NCBI RefSeq assembly: GCF_033472595.1
Contig: NZ_CP137642.1
Location: forward strand, 124,001 to 188,000
Length of the DNA stretch: 64,000 nucleotides
Reading direction: 5' to 3'
Origin: Methanoculleus receptaculi
GTDB lineage: Archaea > Halobacteriota > Methanomicrobia > Methanomicrobiales > Methanoculleaceae
Each line of letters begins with the position of its first letter. The first letter of the stretch is position 1. Positions 43,553 through 53,096 of this stretch are shown here, in pieces. Under the pieces are notes generated by a model that was given only the letters and a program-made list of their open reading frames with translations, did not search any database and was not told where the DNA came from. The position numbers were made by a program, and so were the translations under genes.

Positions 43553-43740
43553 ACCTGCCGGCGCCAAGACCGAAATTTCGTTACAGTCCCAACTGACTAT
43601 AGAGTCCACCCACGAATGGCTCTTCGATACGCATCAGGGAGCGGTAAGACTCAACAGGCACCTTTTTTTATCACCAGGGAGCGAAGATCTCTCCTCATGT
43701 TGCGGCCGTGGAGACGCCCCGATCGCTTCATGGGGGTGTG

Positions 43741-44349
43741 GTGAGCGTGATCGAGGATACCCTTCGTGGAAGGACGAACGGGATGCTGGCACGGACGGCG
43801 GGCCTGATCAGCCGGACGGGGGTTACCCCGAACGCTCTCACGGTGGCAGGGTTTCTCGGGATGGCGGCCGCGGGTCTCCTCTGCGCCGGGGGATCGTTCG
43901 CCGCCGCGGGCCTCCTCGTTGCTGCATCCTCTGTCTTTGACGCCCTGGACGGGGCGCTTGCCCGGATTACAGGGGCCGTTACCCCCTTCGGCGCCTTCCT
44001 TGATTCGTTCCTGGACCGTTACGCTGAGGCTGCGGTCTATGCCGGGCTGCTCGTCTACTACGCCGGCGCCTCAATCCCCTGGGGGGTTGAGGCTGCGTTT
44101 GCCGCCGCTATAGGCTCGCTGATGGTGAGTTACGCCCGCGCCAGAGCGGAGGGGATCGGTGTAGACTGCCGGGCCGGTCTCTTCGCCCGGGCGGAGCGAA
44201 TCGTGGTCCTGATCATCGGGCTCCTGACCGGTCTTGTCCTCCCAGCTCTCGTAATTCTGGCGATCGCAACGAACGCCACCGCGATCGAGCGGCTCATCCT
44301 TGTGAGGCGGGCTACGCTCGCCCCGCCACAACCCCCGGGCGCACAGTGA
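43741..44349 (+). CDS. CDP-alcohol phosphatidyltransferase (archaetidylinositol phosphate synthase-like)
   Basis: A 202-residue membrane enzyme. The signature DALDGALARITGAVTPFGAFLDSFLDR fits D-x2-D-G-x2-A-R-x8-G-x3-D-x3-D, the metal-binding site of CDP-alcohol phosphotransferases. About six helices. In archaea this group makes the polar heads of archaeal phospholipids, probably archaetidylinositol phosphate. GTG at 43741 has GGGGGTG upstream; an in-frame GTG at 43708 is an alternative. It stands upstream of purA. Confidence 0.85.
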   Translation: MSVIEDTLRGRTNGMLARTAGLISRTGVTPNALTVAGFLGMAAAGLLCAGGSFAAAGLLVAASSVFDALDGALARITGAVTPFGAFLDSFLDRYAEAAVYAGLLVYYAGASIPWGVEAAFAAAIGSLMVSYARARAEGIGVDCRAGLFARAERIVVLIIGLLTGLVLPALVILAIATNATAIERLILVRRATLAPPQPPGAQ

Positions 44350-44478
44350 CCTTTTGGGGCATTTCGTACACACGGAGAAGACCGGCATAATCACGAGAAT
44401 TACAAGTGAACTACCCGTTGACCGGGCACATTCGATGTTTTTATCAGCATGTATCGCTCTACCCTACATGATAGAACA

Positions 44479-45489
44479 ATGAGTTGCAGTATTATCGTCG
44501 GCGGGTTCTTTGGTGACGAGGGCAAAGGAAAGATCGTGGCCCACATCGCTCATCACGATAGGCCATCCATCATCTCCAGAGGGGGTGTAGGTCCAAACGC
44601 TGGACATACCGTTAGAGTCGGAGAGAAGGATTACGGTGTCCGGATGGTCCCATCGGGGTTCGTATACCCGGATGCAACCCTCATGATCGGGAGCGGCGTG
44701 CTCGTCGACCCCCGGGTCTTCCTTCATGAGATCGACCTGGTTGGTGCCCGTGACAGGATCTTCATCGACGGTCGCTGCGGCATCATCGAGGAGGAGCATG
44801 TTGCACGCGACAGGGAGAGCGAGCACCTCAGGGACAGGATCGGGAGCACCGGGACAGGTTGTGGCCCGGCAAACGCCGACCGCGTCCTCAGACTGGGCAG
44901 GCAGGCAAAAGATCTCCCGGAACTCTCTGATTTTATCACCGATGTTGCAGAGAGGATCAACCTGGCTCTGGACAACGATGAGGTGGTTCTCCTGGAAGGG
45001 ACACAGGGCTTCGGGATATCTCTCTACTTCGGGACTTACCCCTTCGTGACCAGCAAGGACACCTCCGCCTCGCAGATCGCCGCCGACAACGGTGTTGGTC
45101 CGACCCGGATCGACGATGTCATCGTCGTCTTCAAGGCCTACCCGACCCGGGTCGGTGAGGGGCCGTTCCCCACCGAGATGTCGATGGAACGGTCGCACAA
45201 ACTCGGGATCGAGGAGTTCGGCACAGTGACACACCGCCAGCGGCGTATCGGCACCTGGGATGGGGAGATGGCCCGCTACTCTGCGATGATCAACGGCTGC
45301 ACCCAGGCGGCGATCACCGGCATAGACCGGGTCGACCCTGCCTGTTTTGGCGTAACGGACTACAACAAACTGACAAAACCGGCGATGGAGTTCATCGAGC
45401 AGGCAGAAGAGGACATAGGCAGGCCTGTAACCCTGATCTCGACCGGGCCCGAACTCTCCCAGATCATCGATCTGAGAGGTGAAGTATGA
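44479..45489 (+). CDS. purA: adenylosuccinate synthetase
   Basis: A 336-residue short archaeal-type Pur[13 protein letters not shown] is the GTP-binding P-loop with catalytic Asp, GPNAGHTV follows, and the remaining family blocks ([45 protein letters not shown]) are complete. It joins IMP and Asp for AMP synthesis. The ATG at 44479 (MSCSIIVGG) is preferred to an upstream in-frame start. It ends overlapping the Trm112-like gene by 4 bases (ATGA). Confidence 0.94.
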   Translation: MSCSIIVGGFFGDEGKGKIVAHIAHHDRPSIISRGGVGPNAGHTVRVGEKDYGVRMVPSGFVYPDATLMIGSGVLVDPRVFLHEIDLVGARDRIFIDGRCGIIEEEHVARDRESEHLRDRIGSTGTGCGPANADRVLRLGRQAKDLPELSDFITDVAERINLALDNDEVVLLEGTQGFGISLYFGTYPFVTSKDTSASQIAADNGVGPTRIDDVIVVFKAYPTRVGEGPFPTEMSMERSHKLGIEEFGTVTHRQRRIGTWDGEMARYSAMINGCTQAAITGIDRVDPACFGVTDYNKLTKPAMEFIEQAEEDIGRPVTLISTGPELSQIIDLRGEV

Positions 45490-45671
45490 GAAAAAACCTG
45501 ATGGAGATCCTCTGCTGCCCTGTCTGCAAGAGTGAACTCACGCTCTCCGTGACCGAAGAGAGCGGGGAGGAGGTGCTTGAGGGCAGCCTCAGGTGTCCAG
45601 CGTGCGGCGTCGATTACCCCATAAGCGAGGGTATCCCAAACCTCCTCCCGCAGACCGGTTGTGAGGACTGA
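45486..45671 (+). CDS. Trm112-like methyltransferase partner (zinc-binding)
   Basis: A 61-residue protein with the Trm112 pattern: [18 protein letters not shown] with CxxC, then [20 protein letters not shown] with a second CxxC. The family binds and activates several methyltransferases (tRNA, protein release factor). It overlaps the end of purA and precedes the membrane protein gene by 9 bases, so it lies in the purA operon. Confidence 0.85.
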   Translation: MRKNLMEILCCPVCKSELTLSVTEESGEEVLEGSLRCPACGVDYPISEGIPNLLPQTGCED

Positions 45672-45680
45672 AGAGAGCAG

Positions 45681-46205
45681 ATGCCTGAGATTCATCTAAA
45701 CCGCCGGGGGATCAACTCCATTGAGGTGCCAAAGGAGGTTGAGGTAACGGTGGGGAGCGATCTCGTCCTGGATCTCATCAACCACGGTTCGCCGCTGCAC
45801 ATCACCCTCGCCTCAACGAACTCCTCGGCCTTCACCGGATTCTTCCACGAGAACCTCTACGTGAACGGGACAGAGGAGTTTCACATACCTATCAAGGAAG
45901 ACGCTCCTCCAGGTTTCTTTACCCTCCAGGTCGTCACCGGCTACGGGACCCGACGGCAGGAGTTCCGCGTCGTCGTCAGGGGGCGGCCGGAACCGGCGCC
46001 AGAACCGAGAGGGACGCCCGCTCAGGCAACCGAACTTGCTCCGTCGAGGGGTTTGCATTACTCCCTCAGCATCCTCATCCTCGTTATTGCCGCCGTTGTA
46101 CTCTACGGGCTCTGGGTTGTCTACCGGGCTGATCTCCTGAACGCCGCTGCGTTCGTGGCGCTGCTCCTCGGGGTCATCCTTGCATGGTTGCGGCGGCGTT
46201 CGTAG
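45681..46205 (+). CDS. membrane protein with an extracytoplasmic beta domain
   Basis: A 174-residue protein with an N-terminal beta-rich domain of about 100 residues (EVPKEVEVTVGSDLVLDLINHGSPLHITL...), a Pro-rich linker (PEPAPEPRGTPAQA) and two C-terminal helices (LSILILVIAAVVLYGLWVVY and AAFVALLLGVILAWL). The layout is that of archaeal membrane proteins of unknown function (DUF7524-like); I cannot give a role. It overlaps cbiB by 22 bases. Confidence 0.7.
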   Translation: MPEIHLNRRGINSIEVPKEVEVTVGSDLVLDLINHGSPLHITLASTNSSAFTGFFHENLYVNGTEEFHIPIKEDAPPGFFTLQVVTGYGTRRQEFRVVVRGRPEPAPEPRGTPAQATELAPSRGLHYSLSILILVIAAVVLYGLWVVYRADLLNAAAFVALLLGVILAWLRRRS

Positions 46206-47104
46206 TTGCCGCGGCGCTGCTGGTTGACCGTCTGGTCGGTGATCCGCAGTCCCGATACCATCCTGTGGCGCTCCTGGGCCGGTTCATCGGCTGGTGGGGG
46301 GTTCCGGCGCGTTACCCCCGGAGCCTCCAGCGGGCGGCAGGGGTTGCCGGGGCTTTTCTGACCGCCGCGCTCTTTGCCGCACCGTTTGCCCTCGTCCAGG
46401 TTGCGGCGCCGCTGTGGGTATACCTCATCATTGCACCCTTCCTGCTCAAGGCCACTCTTGCCTGGCGGGCGCTTGAAGAACACACGGCGGCCGTGGTTCG
46501 GGCGCTCAAAGAGGGGGGGATCGATGCCGGCCGGGCATCCGCCGGGATGATGGTGAGCCGGGATACGGCGCACCTCGATCAGGAGCACATCCTCTCGGCC
46601 GCATATGAATCCATGACCGAGAACCTTGTCGACAGCATCGTCTCGCCGCTCCTCTACTTTGGTCTGTTCGGGCTTGTGGGCGCCGCGGTATTCCGGGCGG
46701 TCAACACCATGGATGCTATGCTCGGCTACCGGGACGAAAGGCTCCGGCTGGGATGGTTTCCGGCCCGTGCCGATGACATCGCAAACTTCATCCCGGCAAG
46801 GCTCACCGGGCTGGTCCTTCTCGCCTACTTTGCGGCAAAGGGCCGGTTCACCCCCGCCATTGAGGTGCTCCGCCGGGATGCAAAGAATCGACCGGGGTTC
46901 AATGGCGGGATCCCAATGGCCGTCATCGCCGGCGGGGTTGGGATCAGGTTCGAGAAACCCGGTGTCTACACCATAGGCAACCCGGAGAGAACGCTTGAAG
47001 AGGCGGGTGCCGGGATTGTCTCTGCGGTCAGAGCGGCAGTGATCCTGGTTGCCATCCTTGAGATAGCCACAGTATTTTTATTGTGGTTCATGAGCTATAC
47101 ATGA
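46184..47104 (+). CDS. cbiB: adenosylcobinamide-phosphate synthase
   Basis: A 306-residue polytopic CbiB/CobD protein: LVDRLVGDPQSRYHPVALLGRFIGWW at the N-terminus, MVSRDTAHLDQEHILSAAYESMTENLVDSIVSPLLYF in the middle, and FNGGIPMAVIAGGVGIRFEKPGVYTIG near the end are the family blocks. It attaches the aminopropanol arm in cobamide synthesis, needed for methanogenic methyl transfer. The start codon lies within the previous gene. Confidence 0.92.
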   Translation: MVAAAFVVAAALLVDRLVGDPQSRYHPVALLGRFIGWWGVPARYPRSLQRAAGVAGAFLTAALFAAPFALVQVAAPLWVYLIIAPFLLKATLAWRALEEHTAAVVRALKEGGIDAGRASAGMMVSRDTAHLDQEHILSAAYESMTENLVDSIVSPLLYFGLFGLVGAAVFRAVNTMDAMLGYRDERLRLGWFPARADDIANFIPARLTGLVLLAYFAAKGRFTPAIEVLRRDAKNRPGFNGGIPMAVIAGGVGIRFEKPGVYTIGNPERTLEEAGAGIVSAVRAAVILVAILEIATVFLLWFMSYT

Positions 47105-47107
47105 GTA

Positions 47108-48004
47108 ATGAAACTTGAGGAACTCAGATTTGGCACCGAGCTCATCAAGCGCGGCTTTGCGTCGATGCAGAAGGGGGGCGTCATCATGGACGTGGTCAAC
47201 GCAGAGCAGGCGCAGGTCGCCGAGGATGCCGGTGCCGTCGCCGTCATGGCACTTGAGCGCGTCCCGGCCGATATCAGAGCAACCGGTGGCGTGGCCCGCA
47301 TGGCCGACCCGCAGAAGATAATCGAGATCATGGATGCGGTCTCCATCCCGGTGATGGGGAAAGTCCGGATCGGCCATTTCGTCGAGGCACAGGTTCTGGA
47401 AGCCCTCGGCGTGGATATGATCGACGAGAGTGAGGTGCTGACCCCGGCGGACGAGCAGTTCCACATCGATAAGACCAGGTTCTCGATACCGTTTGTCTGC
47501 GGCGCCCGCGACCTCGGGGAGGCGCTGCGCCGGATCAACGAGGGAGCGGCGATGATCCGGACGAAGGGCGAGGCAGGAACCGGCAACGTTGTGGAGGCGG
47601 TCCGCCATATGCGGGCGATCATGGGCGGGATCCGGGCGTTGAAAGGTATGGATAATCAGGAACTCATCACCCGTGCCCGCGAGATCGAGGCGCCTGCTGA
47701 CCTGGTCATCGAGTGTGCGAAACTCGGCAGACTGCCGGTGGTGAACTTCTCCGCAGGCGGTATCGCGACCCCTGCCGACGCGGCGCTGATGATGCAGCTC
47801 GGCGCCGATGGGGTATTCGTCGGGTCGGGGATCTTCAAATCCTCAAACCCGGAGGCGACCGCCAGGGCGATCGTGGAGGCGGTTAACCACTACGACGACG
47901 CAAAGGTCATCGCCGAAGTGAGCAAGGGGCTCGGCGAGGCGATGAAGGGTCTTGACGTCCATCTCCTCCGCGAAGACGAGGTGTTGCAGACCCGTGGACG
48001 TTAA
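47108..48004 (+). CDS. pdxS: pyridoxal 5'-phosphate synthase lyase subunit
   Basis: A 298-residue TIM-barrel Pdx[43 protein letters not shown], and [13 protein letters not shown] are the conserved blocks, with the catalytic lysines in place. It condenses ribose 5-phosphate, glyceraldehyde 3-phosphate and ammonia to PLP. It begins 3 bases after cbiB and overlaps pdxT by 11 bases, so the two subunits are translated together. Confidence 0.96.
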   Translation: MKLEELRFGTELIKRGFASMQKGGVIMDVVNAEQAQVAEDAGAVAVMALERVPADIRATGGVARMADPQKIIEIMDAVSIPVMGKVRIGHFVEAQVLEALGVDMIDESEVLTPADEQFHIDKTRFSIPFVCGARDLGEALRRINEGAAMIRTKGEAGTGNVVEAVRHMRAIMGGIRALKGMDNQELITRAREIEAPADLVIECAKLGRLPVVNFSAGGIATPADAALMMQLGADGVFVGSGIFKSSNPEATARAIVEAVNHYDDAKVIAEVSKGLGEAMKGLDVHLLREDEVLQTRGR

Positions 48005-48572
48005 AGTTGGCGTTCTCGCGCTTCAGGGCGATGTAACCGAGCACATAACGGCGTTTCGGGAGGCTCTCACCGAGAGGCCGGGTTCCTCTGTCGTCCCCGT
48101 CCGAAAGGCTGCAGACCTGGCAGGGCTCGACGCGCTCGCGATACCCGGCGGCGAGTCCACCACCATCTCCAGGCTGATCGAGAAGAACGGGTTGTATGAG
48201 GCGCTCAGGGAGTTTGAGGGCGGGGTATTTGCGACCTGCGCAGGTATGGTGCTTGTGGCAGAGAGGGTGGATGACCCCCGTGTGCGGCCTCTCGGCCTCA
48301 TCCCTATGCGTGTCGAGCGGAACGCCTTCGGGCGGCAGGTCGACTCCCGCGAGGCGATGCTGGAGGTGAAGGGGCTTGAAGAACCTTTCAGGGCGGTCTT
48401 CATCCGGGCGCCGGTGGCAACGGAGGCAGGTCGCGGTGTCGAGGTGCTTGCCCGCATCCCCGAGGGGATTGTTGCCGTCCGGCACGACCGGCATATGGCG
48501 TTCGCCTTCCACCCGGAGCTTGGAGGGGATCTCCGCCTGCACCGGATGTTCTTAGAGGTTCTCGGGGTATAA
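47994..48572 (+). CDS. pdxT: pyridoxal 5'-phosphate synthase glutaminase subunit
   Basis: A 192-residue class I glutamine amidotransferase: [11 protein letters not shown] at the N-terminus, IPGGESTTI, the catalytic cysteine in ATCAGMVLV, and the His/Glu pair near [10 protein letters not shown]. It supplies ammonia to PdxS. The start is GTG at 47994 ([13 protein letters not shown]), within the end of pdxS; an upstream extension is rejected. Confidence 0.95.
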   Translation: MDVKVGVLALQGDVTEHITAFREALTERPGSSVVPVRKAADLAGLDALAIPGGESTTISRLIEKNGLYEALREFEGGVFATCAGMVLVAERVDDPRVRPLGLIPMRVERNAFGRQVDSREAMLEVKGLEEPFRAVFIRAPVATEAGRGVEVLARIPEGIVAVRHDRHMAFAFHPELGGDLRLHRMFLEVLGV

Positions 48573-48583
48573 GGGCCGGAAAC

Positions 48584-48979
48584 TCACTCTTTTTCCTGGT
48601 TTCCGGCCGCACGAATCCGCCGCGTCCAGACCCTGCGCCCCATCTCGGTGAGGCTGTAGATGATCCAGTTCCCCTGCGCCTCGCCGGTGATAAGCCCCGT
48701 CTTCTTCAGGACGGAGAGGTGGTAGGAGAGTTTTGAATCGGCTATCCCGAGCACCGCCTTGATTACACAGACGCAGAGAGGCTGGATGGCGAGCATCGCC
48801 AGGATCTTGAGACGGAGCGGGTCGGCAAGCGCGCGGTGGATGCTGCTCTCCCGCTCCAGCGCCTCATCACGCGGCAACTGCTCCACCAGTCCTGTGATAC
48901 CGCCGCACCGGCATAGAGACTCCTCGACCTCCGGGGGAATGTGGACATCTTCCACGCACTCTCGTTTCTTTGCCGTCAC
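48584..48979 (-). CDS. arsR: ArsR/SmtB-family metalloid-sensing repressor
   Basis: A 131-residue winged-helix regulator: ALADPLRLKILAMLAIQPLCVCVIKAVLGIADSKLSYHLSVLKKTGLI is the ArsR core, and the LCVC pair near residue 69 matches the arsenite-binding ELCVCDL motif (though PLCVCVI here). An N-terminal extension has further Cys (SLCRCGG). It should release operators when As(III) or Sb(III) binds. Its TATA-like box GGTATATAC is at about 49015-49026. It is divergent from the arsC-like gene. Confidence 0.88.
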   Translation of the reverse strand: MTAKKRECVEDVHIPPEVEESLCRCGGITGLVEQLPRDEALERESSIHRALADPLRLKILAMLAIQPLCVCVIKAVLGIADSKLSYHLSVLKKTGLITGEAQGNWIIYSLTEMGRRVWTRRIRAAGNQEKE

Positions 48980-49277
48980 TGTAACCTTTCCGATTCACAG
49001 TGGTATGAAAAGAAACAGTATATACCTTTTTTCCAGGCTGGCCCACGCTCTATCCTCCCTGAATGCATCCCGTCCGTTCAACACCCCGGCCTCAAAAGAT
49101 AGACGACCGGGAGGGGAGGGGGGTCGCCCTGGAAGGGGGTGAGACTGCTGACGGTTTTGCCGGGTAAATACCCGGTCTCGGGGACGGTTCACGGGTCTAC
49201 ACCCGCCTCCGCCAGGGGAGGCGAAAACCATATTCAGAGACGCCTCTTATCGAGAGCAGGTATGAGGTGAACATGTG

Positions 49278-49688
49278 ATGAAGAAGAGAGTGCTCTTTGT
49301 CTGCACCCGCAACTCCGCCCGCTCGCAGGTGGCGGAAGGCTGCCTGAACGCCAGGTATGGCGACCGTTACCAGGGCTTCTCCGCCGGCACCAGACCCGGC
49401 AGACTGAATCCTTACGCGGTCAGAGCCATGACCGAGATCGGAATCGATATCTCCGGCCACCGCGCAAAGGATCTCGGTGAGTTCGACGGGCGGGAAATGG
49501 ACGTCCTCGTCGCCGTCTGCGAGGGAGGGCTCTGCCCTATCTTCCCCTGGGCGGTGGAGGAGGTCCACCGGGGGTTCCCGGACCCATCGGGACTCACCGG
49601 CACCGACGAGGAGATAATGGCCGGAATCCGGCGTATCCGGGACGAGATCACCTCCCGGATCGACACGACGTTCGGGGCATCGGGATAG
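49278..49688 (+). CDS. arsenate reductase / low-molecular-weight phosphatase family (ArsC-like)
   Basis: A 136-residue protein with the PTPase loop CTRNSARSQ (CX5R variant) and the C-terminal DPSG (Asp loop, FPDPSGLTGTDEE). This is the thioredoxin- or glutaredoxin-coupled arsenate reductase group. Two further cysteines (CEGGLC) could relay the disulfide. An in-frame ATG at 49275 is equally possible. It is first on the plus strand of the arsenic cluster. The region from 48980 to 49277 between it and arsR holds the divergent promoters. Confidence 0.87.
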   Translation: MKKRVLFVCTRNSARSQVAEGCLNARYGDRYQGFSAGTRPGRLNPYAVRAMTEIGIDISGHRAKDLGEFDGREMDVLVAVCEGGLCPIFPWAVEEVHRGFPDPSGLTGTDEEIMAGIRRIRDEITSRIDTTFGASG

Positions 49689-49752
49689 CAGTTTTGGCGA
49701 GGGCCAGGGTCATGCACCGGCCTTTCGGTAAACTCCGGCAACTTCAGGAAAG

Positions 49753-49819
49753 TTCGATTTTTGTTGAATTAGAAAACTTGATACCCATGTAGCACAGAAG
49801 TAATTCAAACAAAATTGAA
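49753..49819. promoter_or_regulatory. two palindromic operator-like sites ahead of the Cys-rich peptide and permease
   Basis: Two copies of a TTCRA-N6-TTGAA palindrome: TTCGA-TTTTTG-TTGAA at 49753-49768 and TTCAA-ACAAAA-TTGAA at 49804-49819. They start 51 bases apart, about five helical turns. The whole region also folds as a long imperfect inverted repeat. ArsR/SmtB proteins bind AT-rich palindromes of this general kind. Regulation by the neighbouring ArsR is inferred. Confidence 0.5.
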
Positions 49820-49855
49820 ACTATGGGAAAACCCGCCAGGACGGACGTGATGATC

Positions 49856-50011
49856 ATGGCAGACAAAAGTGAGAATAAAAAGGCTGATGGAATCGGTTCA
49901 AGGCTAAAAAAGAGCATCTTTTCCTCCGGATGCGGCTGCAGCGAGGGCTGCTGTGGCACCAGGATTGTCCCGAAGGAGAAGAAGGAAGGGTCAGCAACGA
50001 AAGAGGAGTAA
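49856..50011 (+). CDS. small Cys-rich protein of the arsenic cluster
   Basis: A 51-residue protein with a charged N-terminus and the cluster SSGCGCSEGCCGTRIVPKE: five cysteines in a short run, fit for binding As(III) or soft metals. It is 24 bases before the permease gene. A longer frame from 49823 also exists, but I prefer the ATG at 49856. Likely a metal chaperone (inference). Confidence 0.65.
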   Translation: MADKSENKKADGIGSRLKKSIFSSGCGCSEGCCGTRIVPKEKKEGSATKEE

Positions 50012-50035
50012 ACGCCCGGCAGCGGAGCAACCTGG

Positions 50036-50941
50036 ATGGATATCCTGACCCCACTTGCCACCGCCGGGCAGTTCTTCGTCACGATAGCCGCCGAACTGGT
50101 CCTGCTCTTTGTCGGGATCACGTTCCTCGTCGGGTTGCTCCAGGCCTACATCCCGGAAGAGCGGATCCGGGGCGTGCTTGCCGGGCGGCGGCAGGGTGTC
50201 GGGAATGTCCTTTCCGCCATCTTCGGGGCGCTCACCCCGTTCTGCTCCTGCTCGACGATCCCCATCCTGCTCGGGCTTCTTGACGTCGGCATCCCGTTCG
50301 GGGTCTGCATGTCGTTCCTGCTCGCGTCCCCGCTCTTGAACCCGGTGATCCTCGCCCTTCTCGTCGCGCTCGTCGGGGTCGTCCCGACAGCCATCTACGC
50401 CGCCTTCACCTTCACGGCCGCAGTCGTGCTCGGCTGGCTCCTCGGCCGGCTCGGCTACGAGCGATACGTAAAGGACGTCATGGTTGAAGGGAGGCCGGAA
50501 CCGTGCGACTGCAACAGCAGCCACGGAACGCGGATTCGCGGTGCGTTCTCCTTCGCCGTCCGTCTCTTCCGGCAGGTCTTCCCCTACCTCATCCTCGGCG
50601 CGGGGATCGGGGCGTTCATCTACGGGTTCGTCCCCGGAGACCTGATCATCGCGGTCGCAGGACCGGGGAACCCCCTCGCCATACCACTGGCGGCGGTCAT
50701 AGGGATACCGATGTACATCCGGGCAGAGACGCTCATCCCGATCAGCGCCGTCCTTCTCGAGAAGGGTATGGGGATCGGCGCCGTGATGGCGCTGATCATC
50801 GGCGGCGCGGGGGCGAGCATTCCGGAGGTGACGCTTCTCGCGGCAATCTTTGAGCGGAGGCTGGTCGCCGCCTTTGTGGCGACGATCCTCACGGTCGCCG
50901 TCCTTGCCGGCGTCCTCTTCCAGGTGCTCAGCGTGATCTGA
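50036..50941 (+). CDS. permease of the ArsP/DUF318 family (putative metalloid exporter)
   Basis: A 301-residue protein with eight or more helices. TPFCSCSTIPIL is the hallmark CxC loop of the DUF318/ArsP permeases, repeated in shape by IPMYIRAETLIPI in the second half. A His/Cys-containing loop near residue 155 (CDCNSSHG) follows. Related permeases export organoarsenicals or As/Sb/Hg species. Its place between arsC-like and ACR3 supports that role. Confidence 0.82.
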   Translation: MDILTPLATAGQFFVTIAAELVLLFVGITFLVGLLQAYIPEERIRGVLAGRRQGVGNVLSAIFGALTPFCSCSTIPILLGLLDVGIPFGVCMSFLLASPLLNPVILALLVALVGVVPTAIYAAFTFTAAVVLGWLLGRLGYERYVKDVMVEGRPEPCDCNSSHGTRIRGAFSFAVRLFRQVFPYLILGAGIGAFIYGFVPGDLIIAVAGPGNPLAIPLAAVIGIPMYIRAETLIPISAVLLEKGMGIGAVMALIIGGAGASIPEVTLLAAIFERRLVAAFVATILTVAVLAGVLFQVLSVI

Positions 50942-50961
50942 ACAGACCATGGAGCAGACAG

Positions 50962-51231
50962 GATGAATCTGGAGATGAGACTGTATACCCTGCTGCCACA
51001 GATGCCCTGCGGCATGTGACCGGAAAGGGCCAGAGTCGGGAGGTCAATTGTGGGGCTAAAGATGCTTGATGCGGTCTTTGCAGAGGTCGCCGCCTGGAGA
51101 TCAGAGATGACACCGCTCTCGGCGCAGAACTGGTTTCGATGGTGCGCGAGCATGACTAAATCCCAACCGATGCCGCGGGGCTGTATGCCGCCGCACCCTG
51201 GGAGAAGTTTCACGCCGACCGGGGGTGACCG
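50962..51231 (+). pseudogene. decayed Fe-S protein fragment
   Basis: Pieces of a possible Fe-S domain are seen across frames: MNLEMRLYTLLPQMPCGM (like the LPxxxCGxC start of small Fe-S domains), then CGLC and RDDTALGAELVSMVREHD followed after a stop by IPTDAAGLYAAAPWEKFHAD. Two stops and a frame break prevent translation as one protein. It lies between the permease and ACR3 genes, so one gene of this operon has been lost. Confidence 0.4.
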
Positions 51232-52356
51232 ATGATGAGCGGCCGAAACAAGATACAGACGGAGAACGCTGCCGGTTCGCGGCTCTCCCTCCTCGACCGC
51301 TACCTGACCCTCTGGATCGTCCTTGCGATGGGCGCCGGAATCGCAATCAGCTACTTCTTCCCCGGGGTGCCTGCAGCAATCACAGGGTTCTCGGTCGGGA
51401 CAACATCGATCCCTATCGCCATCGGCCTGATCCTGATGATCTACCCGCCACTTGCAAAAGTCCGTTACGAGGATCTGGGACGGGTCTTTCGCGACCGAAA
51501 GGTGCTCGGTCTCTCCATCGTTCTGAACTGGGTCGTAGGCCCGGTTCTGATGTTCTTCCTGGCAGCGGTCTTCCTTGCAGGCCAACCGGAGTTCATGTAC
51601 GGTCTGATCCTGGTGGGACTTGCCCGGTGCATCGCGATGGTGATCGTATGGAACGACCTTGCATGCGGCGACCGCGACTACTGTGCCGCCATCGTGGGTT
51701 TAAACTCCGTATTCCAGGTATTCTTCTACGCCCTCTACGCTTACGTCTTTATCACAGTCCTGCCCCCGCTTCTCGGCATAGCGGCAGGTACAGCGGTGCC
51801 GATAACGATCGCGAGCGTCGCGGCAACAGTCTTTGTCTTCCTCGGCATCCCTTTCATCGCCGGGTTTATGACACGGGTTACGCTCCTGCAACTGAAAGGG
51901 CATGTCTGGTATGATACGCGGTTTATCCCTCGTATATCGCCGATCACGCTCTTTGCCCTCCTGTTTACGATCGTCGTGATCTTCTCAACCCAGGGCGGAA
52001 ACATCGTCGCACTTCCCCTGGATGTCCTGCGGATCGCCATCCCGCTTGCGATCTACTTCCTGTTGATGTTTTTCGTCTCGTTCTGGCTCTCCTGGAGACT
52101 CAGGGTGGATTACGGCAGGGCAACAGCGCTCTCGTTTACGGCGGCGAGCAACAACTTCGAACTCGCCATCGCTGTTGCCATAGGGATCTTCGGGATCGGG
52201 TCGGGGGTGGCGTTTGCCACCGTCATAGGTCCGCTGATCGAGGTGCCGGTGCTCATGTCCCTGGTGAACGCGGCGCTCCGACTCCGCGATCGGTGGTATG
52301 GTGAGGAGGCGACAGGAAGATGTCCCGTCGATGCCAATGGAGGAGATACAGCATGA
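51232..52356 (+). CDS. acr3: ACR3-family arsenite efflux transporter
   Basis: A 374-residue polytopic protein with ten predicted helices, starting [28 protein letters not shown], the ACR3 signature. The conserved cysteine of helix IV is in [17 protein letters not shown] and further family blocks ([20 protein letters not shown]) are intact. It pumps arsenite out of the cell, driven by the proton gradient. GGGGGTGA precedes the ATG. It overlaps the DUF2703 gene by 4 bases. Confidence 0.95.
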   Translation: MMSGRNKIQTENAAGSRLSLLDRYLTLWIVLAMGAGIAISYFFPGVPAAITGFSVGTTSIPIAIGLILMIYPPLAKVRYEDLGRVFRDRKVLGLSIVLNWVVGPVLMFFLAAVFLAGQPEFMYGLILVGLARCIAMVIVWNDLACGDRDYCAAIVGLNSVFQVFFYALYAYVFITVLPPLLGIAAGTAVPITIASVAATVFVFLGIPFIAGFMTRVTLLQLKGHVWYDTRFIPRISPITLFALLFTIVVIFSTQGGNIVALPLDVLRIAIPLAIYFLLMFFVSFWLSWRLRVDYGRATALSFTAASNNFELAIAVAIGIFGIGSGVAFATVIGPLIEVPVLMSLVNAALRLRDRWYGEEATGRCPVDANGGDTA

Positions 52357-52745
52357 AGAAAGAACTTATCATCGAATGGAAACACGTTGGAGAGGATCTC
52401 GATACCACCTGCGAACGGTGCCACGATACTGGAACGGCTCTCAAAGCGGTTATCTCGGAGATCACTACAATCCTTGAGATGGAAGGTGTCAGCGTCAGGC
52501 TGATCGAGACCGTGCTCCCGGCAACGGCCGTTGAAGAGTCAAATTCCCTCCTCTTCAACGGTGTACCGATCGAGGAACTGCTGGAAGGCGTGGAGGTGAT
52601 CTCGACACCCTGCGCCTCCTGCGCCTGCATAACCTGCGAGGAGGATACGGAGTGCAGGGCGCTCCGCTACAGCGGCGAGGACTACGAGGCCATCCCGCCG
52701 GAACTGATCGGGCGGGCGGTCGCAAGAGCGCTCGAGATGGAGTGA
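52353..52745 (+). CDS. DUF2703 domain protein
   Basis: A 130-residue protein: [24 protein letters not shown] at the N-terminus and [21 protein letters not shown] further on. The many cysteines (CERC, CASCAC, C) resemble a thiol/thioredoxin-like metal-handling domain. DUF2703 proteins are frequent in archaeal arsenic or mercury clusters. The ATG overlaps the ACR3 stop. Role unknown; probably metalloid transfer or reduction. Confidence 0.82.
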   Translation: MKKELIIEWKHVGEDLDTTCERCHDTGTALKAVISEITTILEMEGVSVRLIETVLPATAVEESNSLLFNGVPIEELLEGVEVISTPCASCACITCEEDTECRALRYSGEDYEAIPPELIGRAVARALEME

Positions 52746-52752
52746 TGCCGCG

Positions 52753-53094
52753 ATGGAGCCCATAACCCTGGTCACCTGCTCCGGGCTCTCCAGCACAGGG
52801 AAGGTGACCGCCAGGGCCGGAATGGTGGTCCTGCAGCGGTTTCCGGGCAGCGTTGAGGAGTGTATCCCGGCAGCCAGGCTCCAGGAACCGCCATGCGGCA
52901 GAATTCTCGCCCTGGACGGCTGCGAAGATGCCTGTGCACTCAAAAAACTCCGGGAGACCGGGGTGATGCCTGACCTCCACATCGTCGCGACCGAGTGCGG
53001 GATCGTGAAAAACGGGATGGAGGAGCCGCGGTTCGACGAGATCGAACGGCTGGCGGCGGCCGTGATCGCGGCCCTCCGGGACGGGAGGAAGTGA
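52753..53094 (+). CDS. DGC-domain putative zinc/metalloid-binding protein
   Basis: A 113-residue protein with TCSGLSSTGKVTARAG near the N-terminus and LDGCEDACALKKL, the DGC motif. It has several conserved Cys and is common near metal resistance genes. Ends at 53094, three bases before the truncated permease. Starts 7 bases after the DUF2703 stop, so it is the last gene of the arsenic operon. Confidence 0.8.
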   Translation: MEPITLVTCSGLSSTGKVTARAGMVVLQRFPGSVEECIPAARLQEPPCGRILALDGCEDACALKKLRETGVMPDLHIVATECGIVKNGMEEPRFDEIERLAAAVIAALRDGRK

Positions 53095-53096
53095 GA

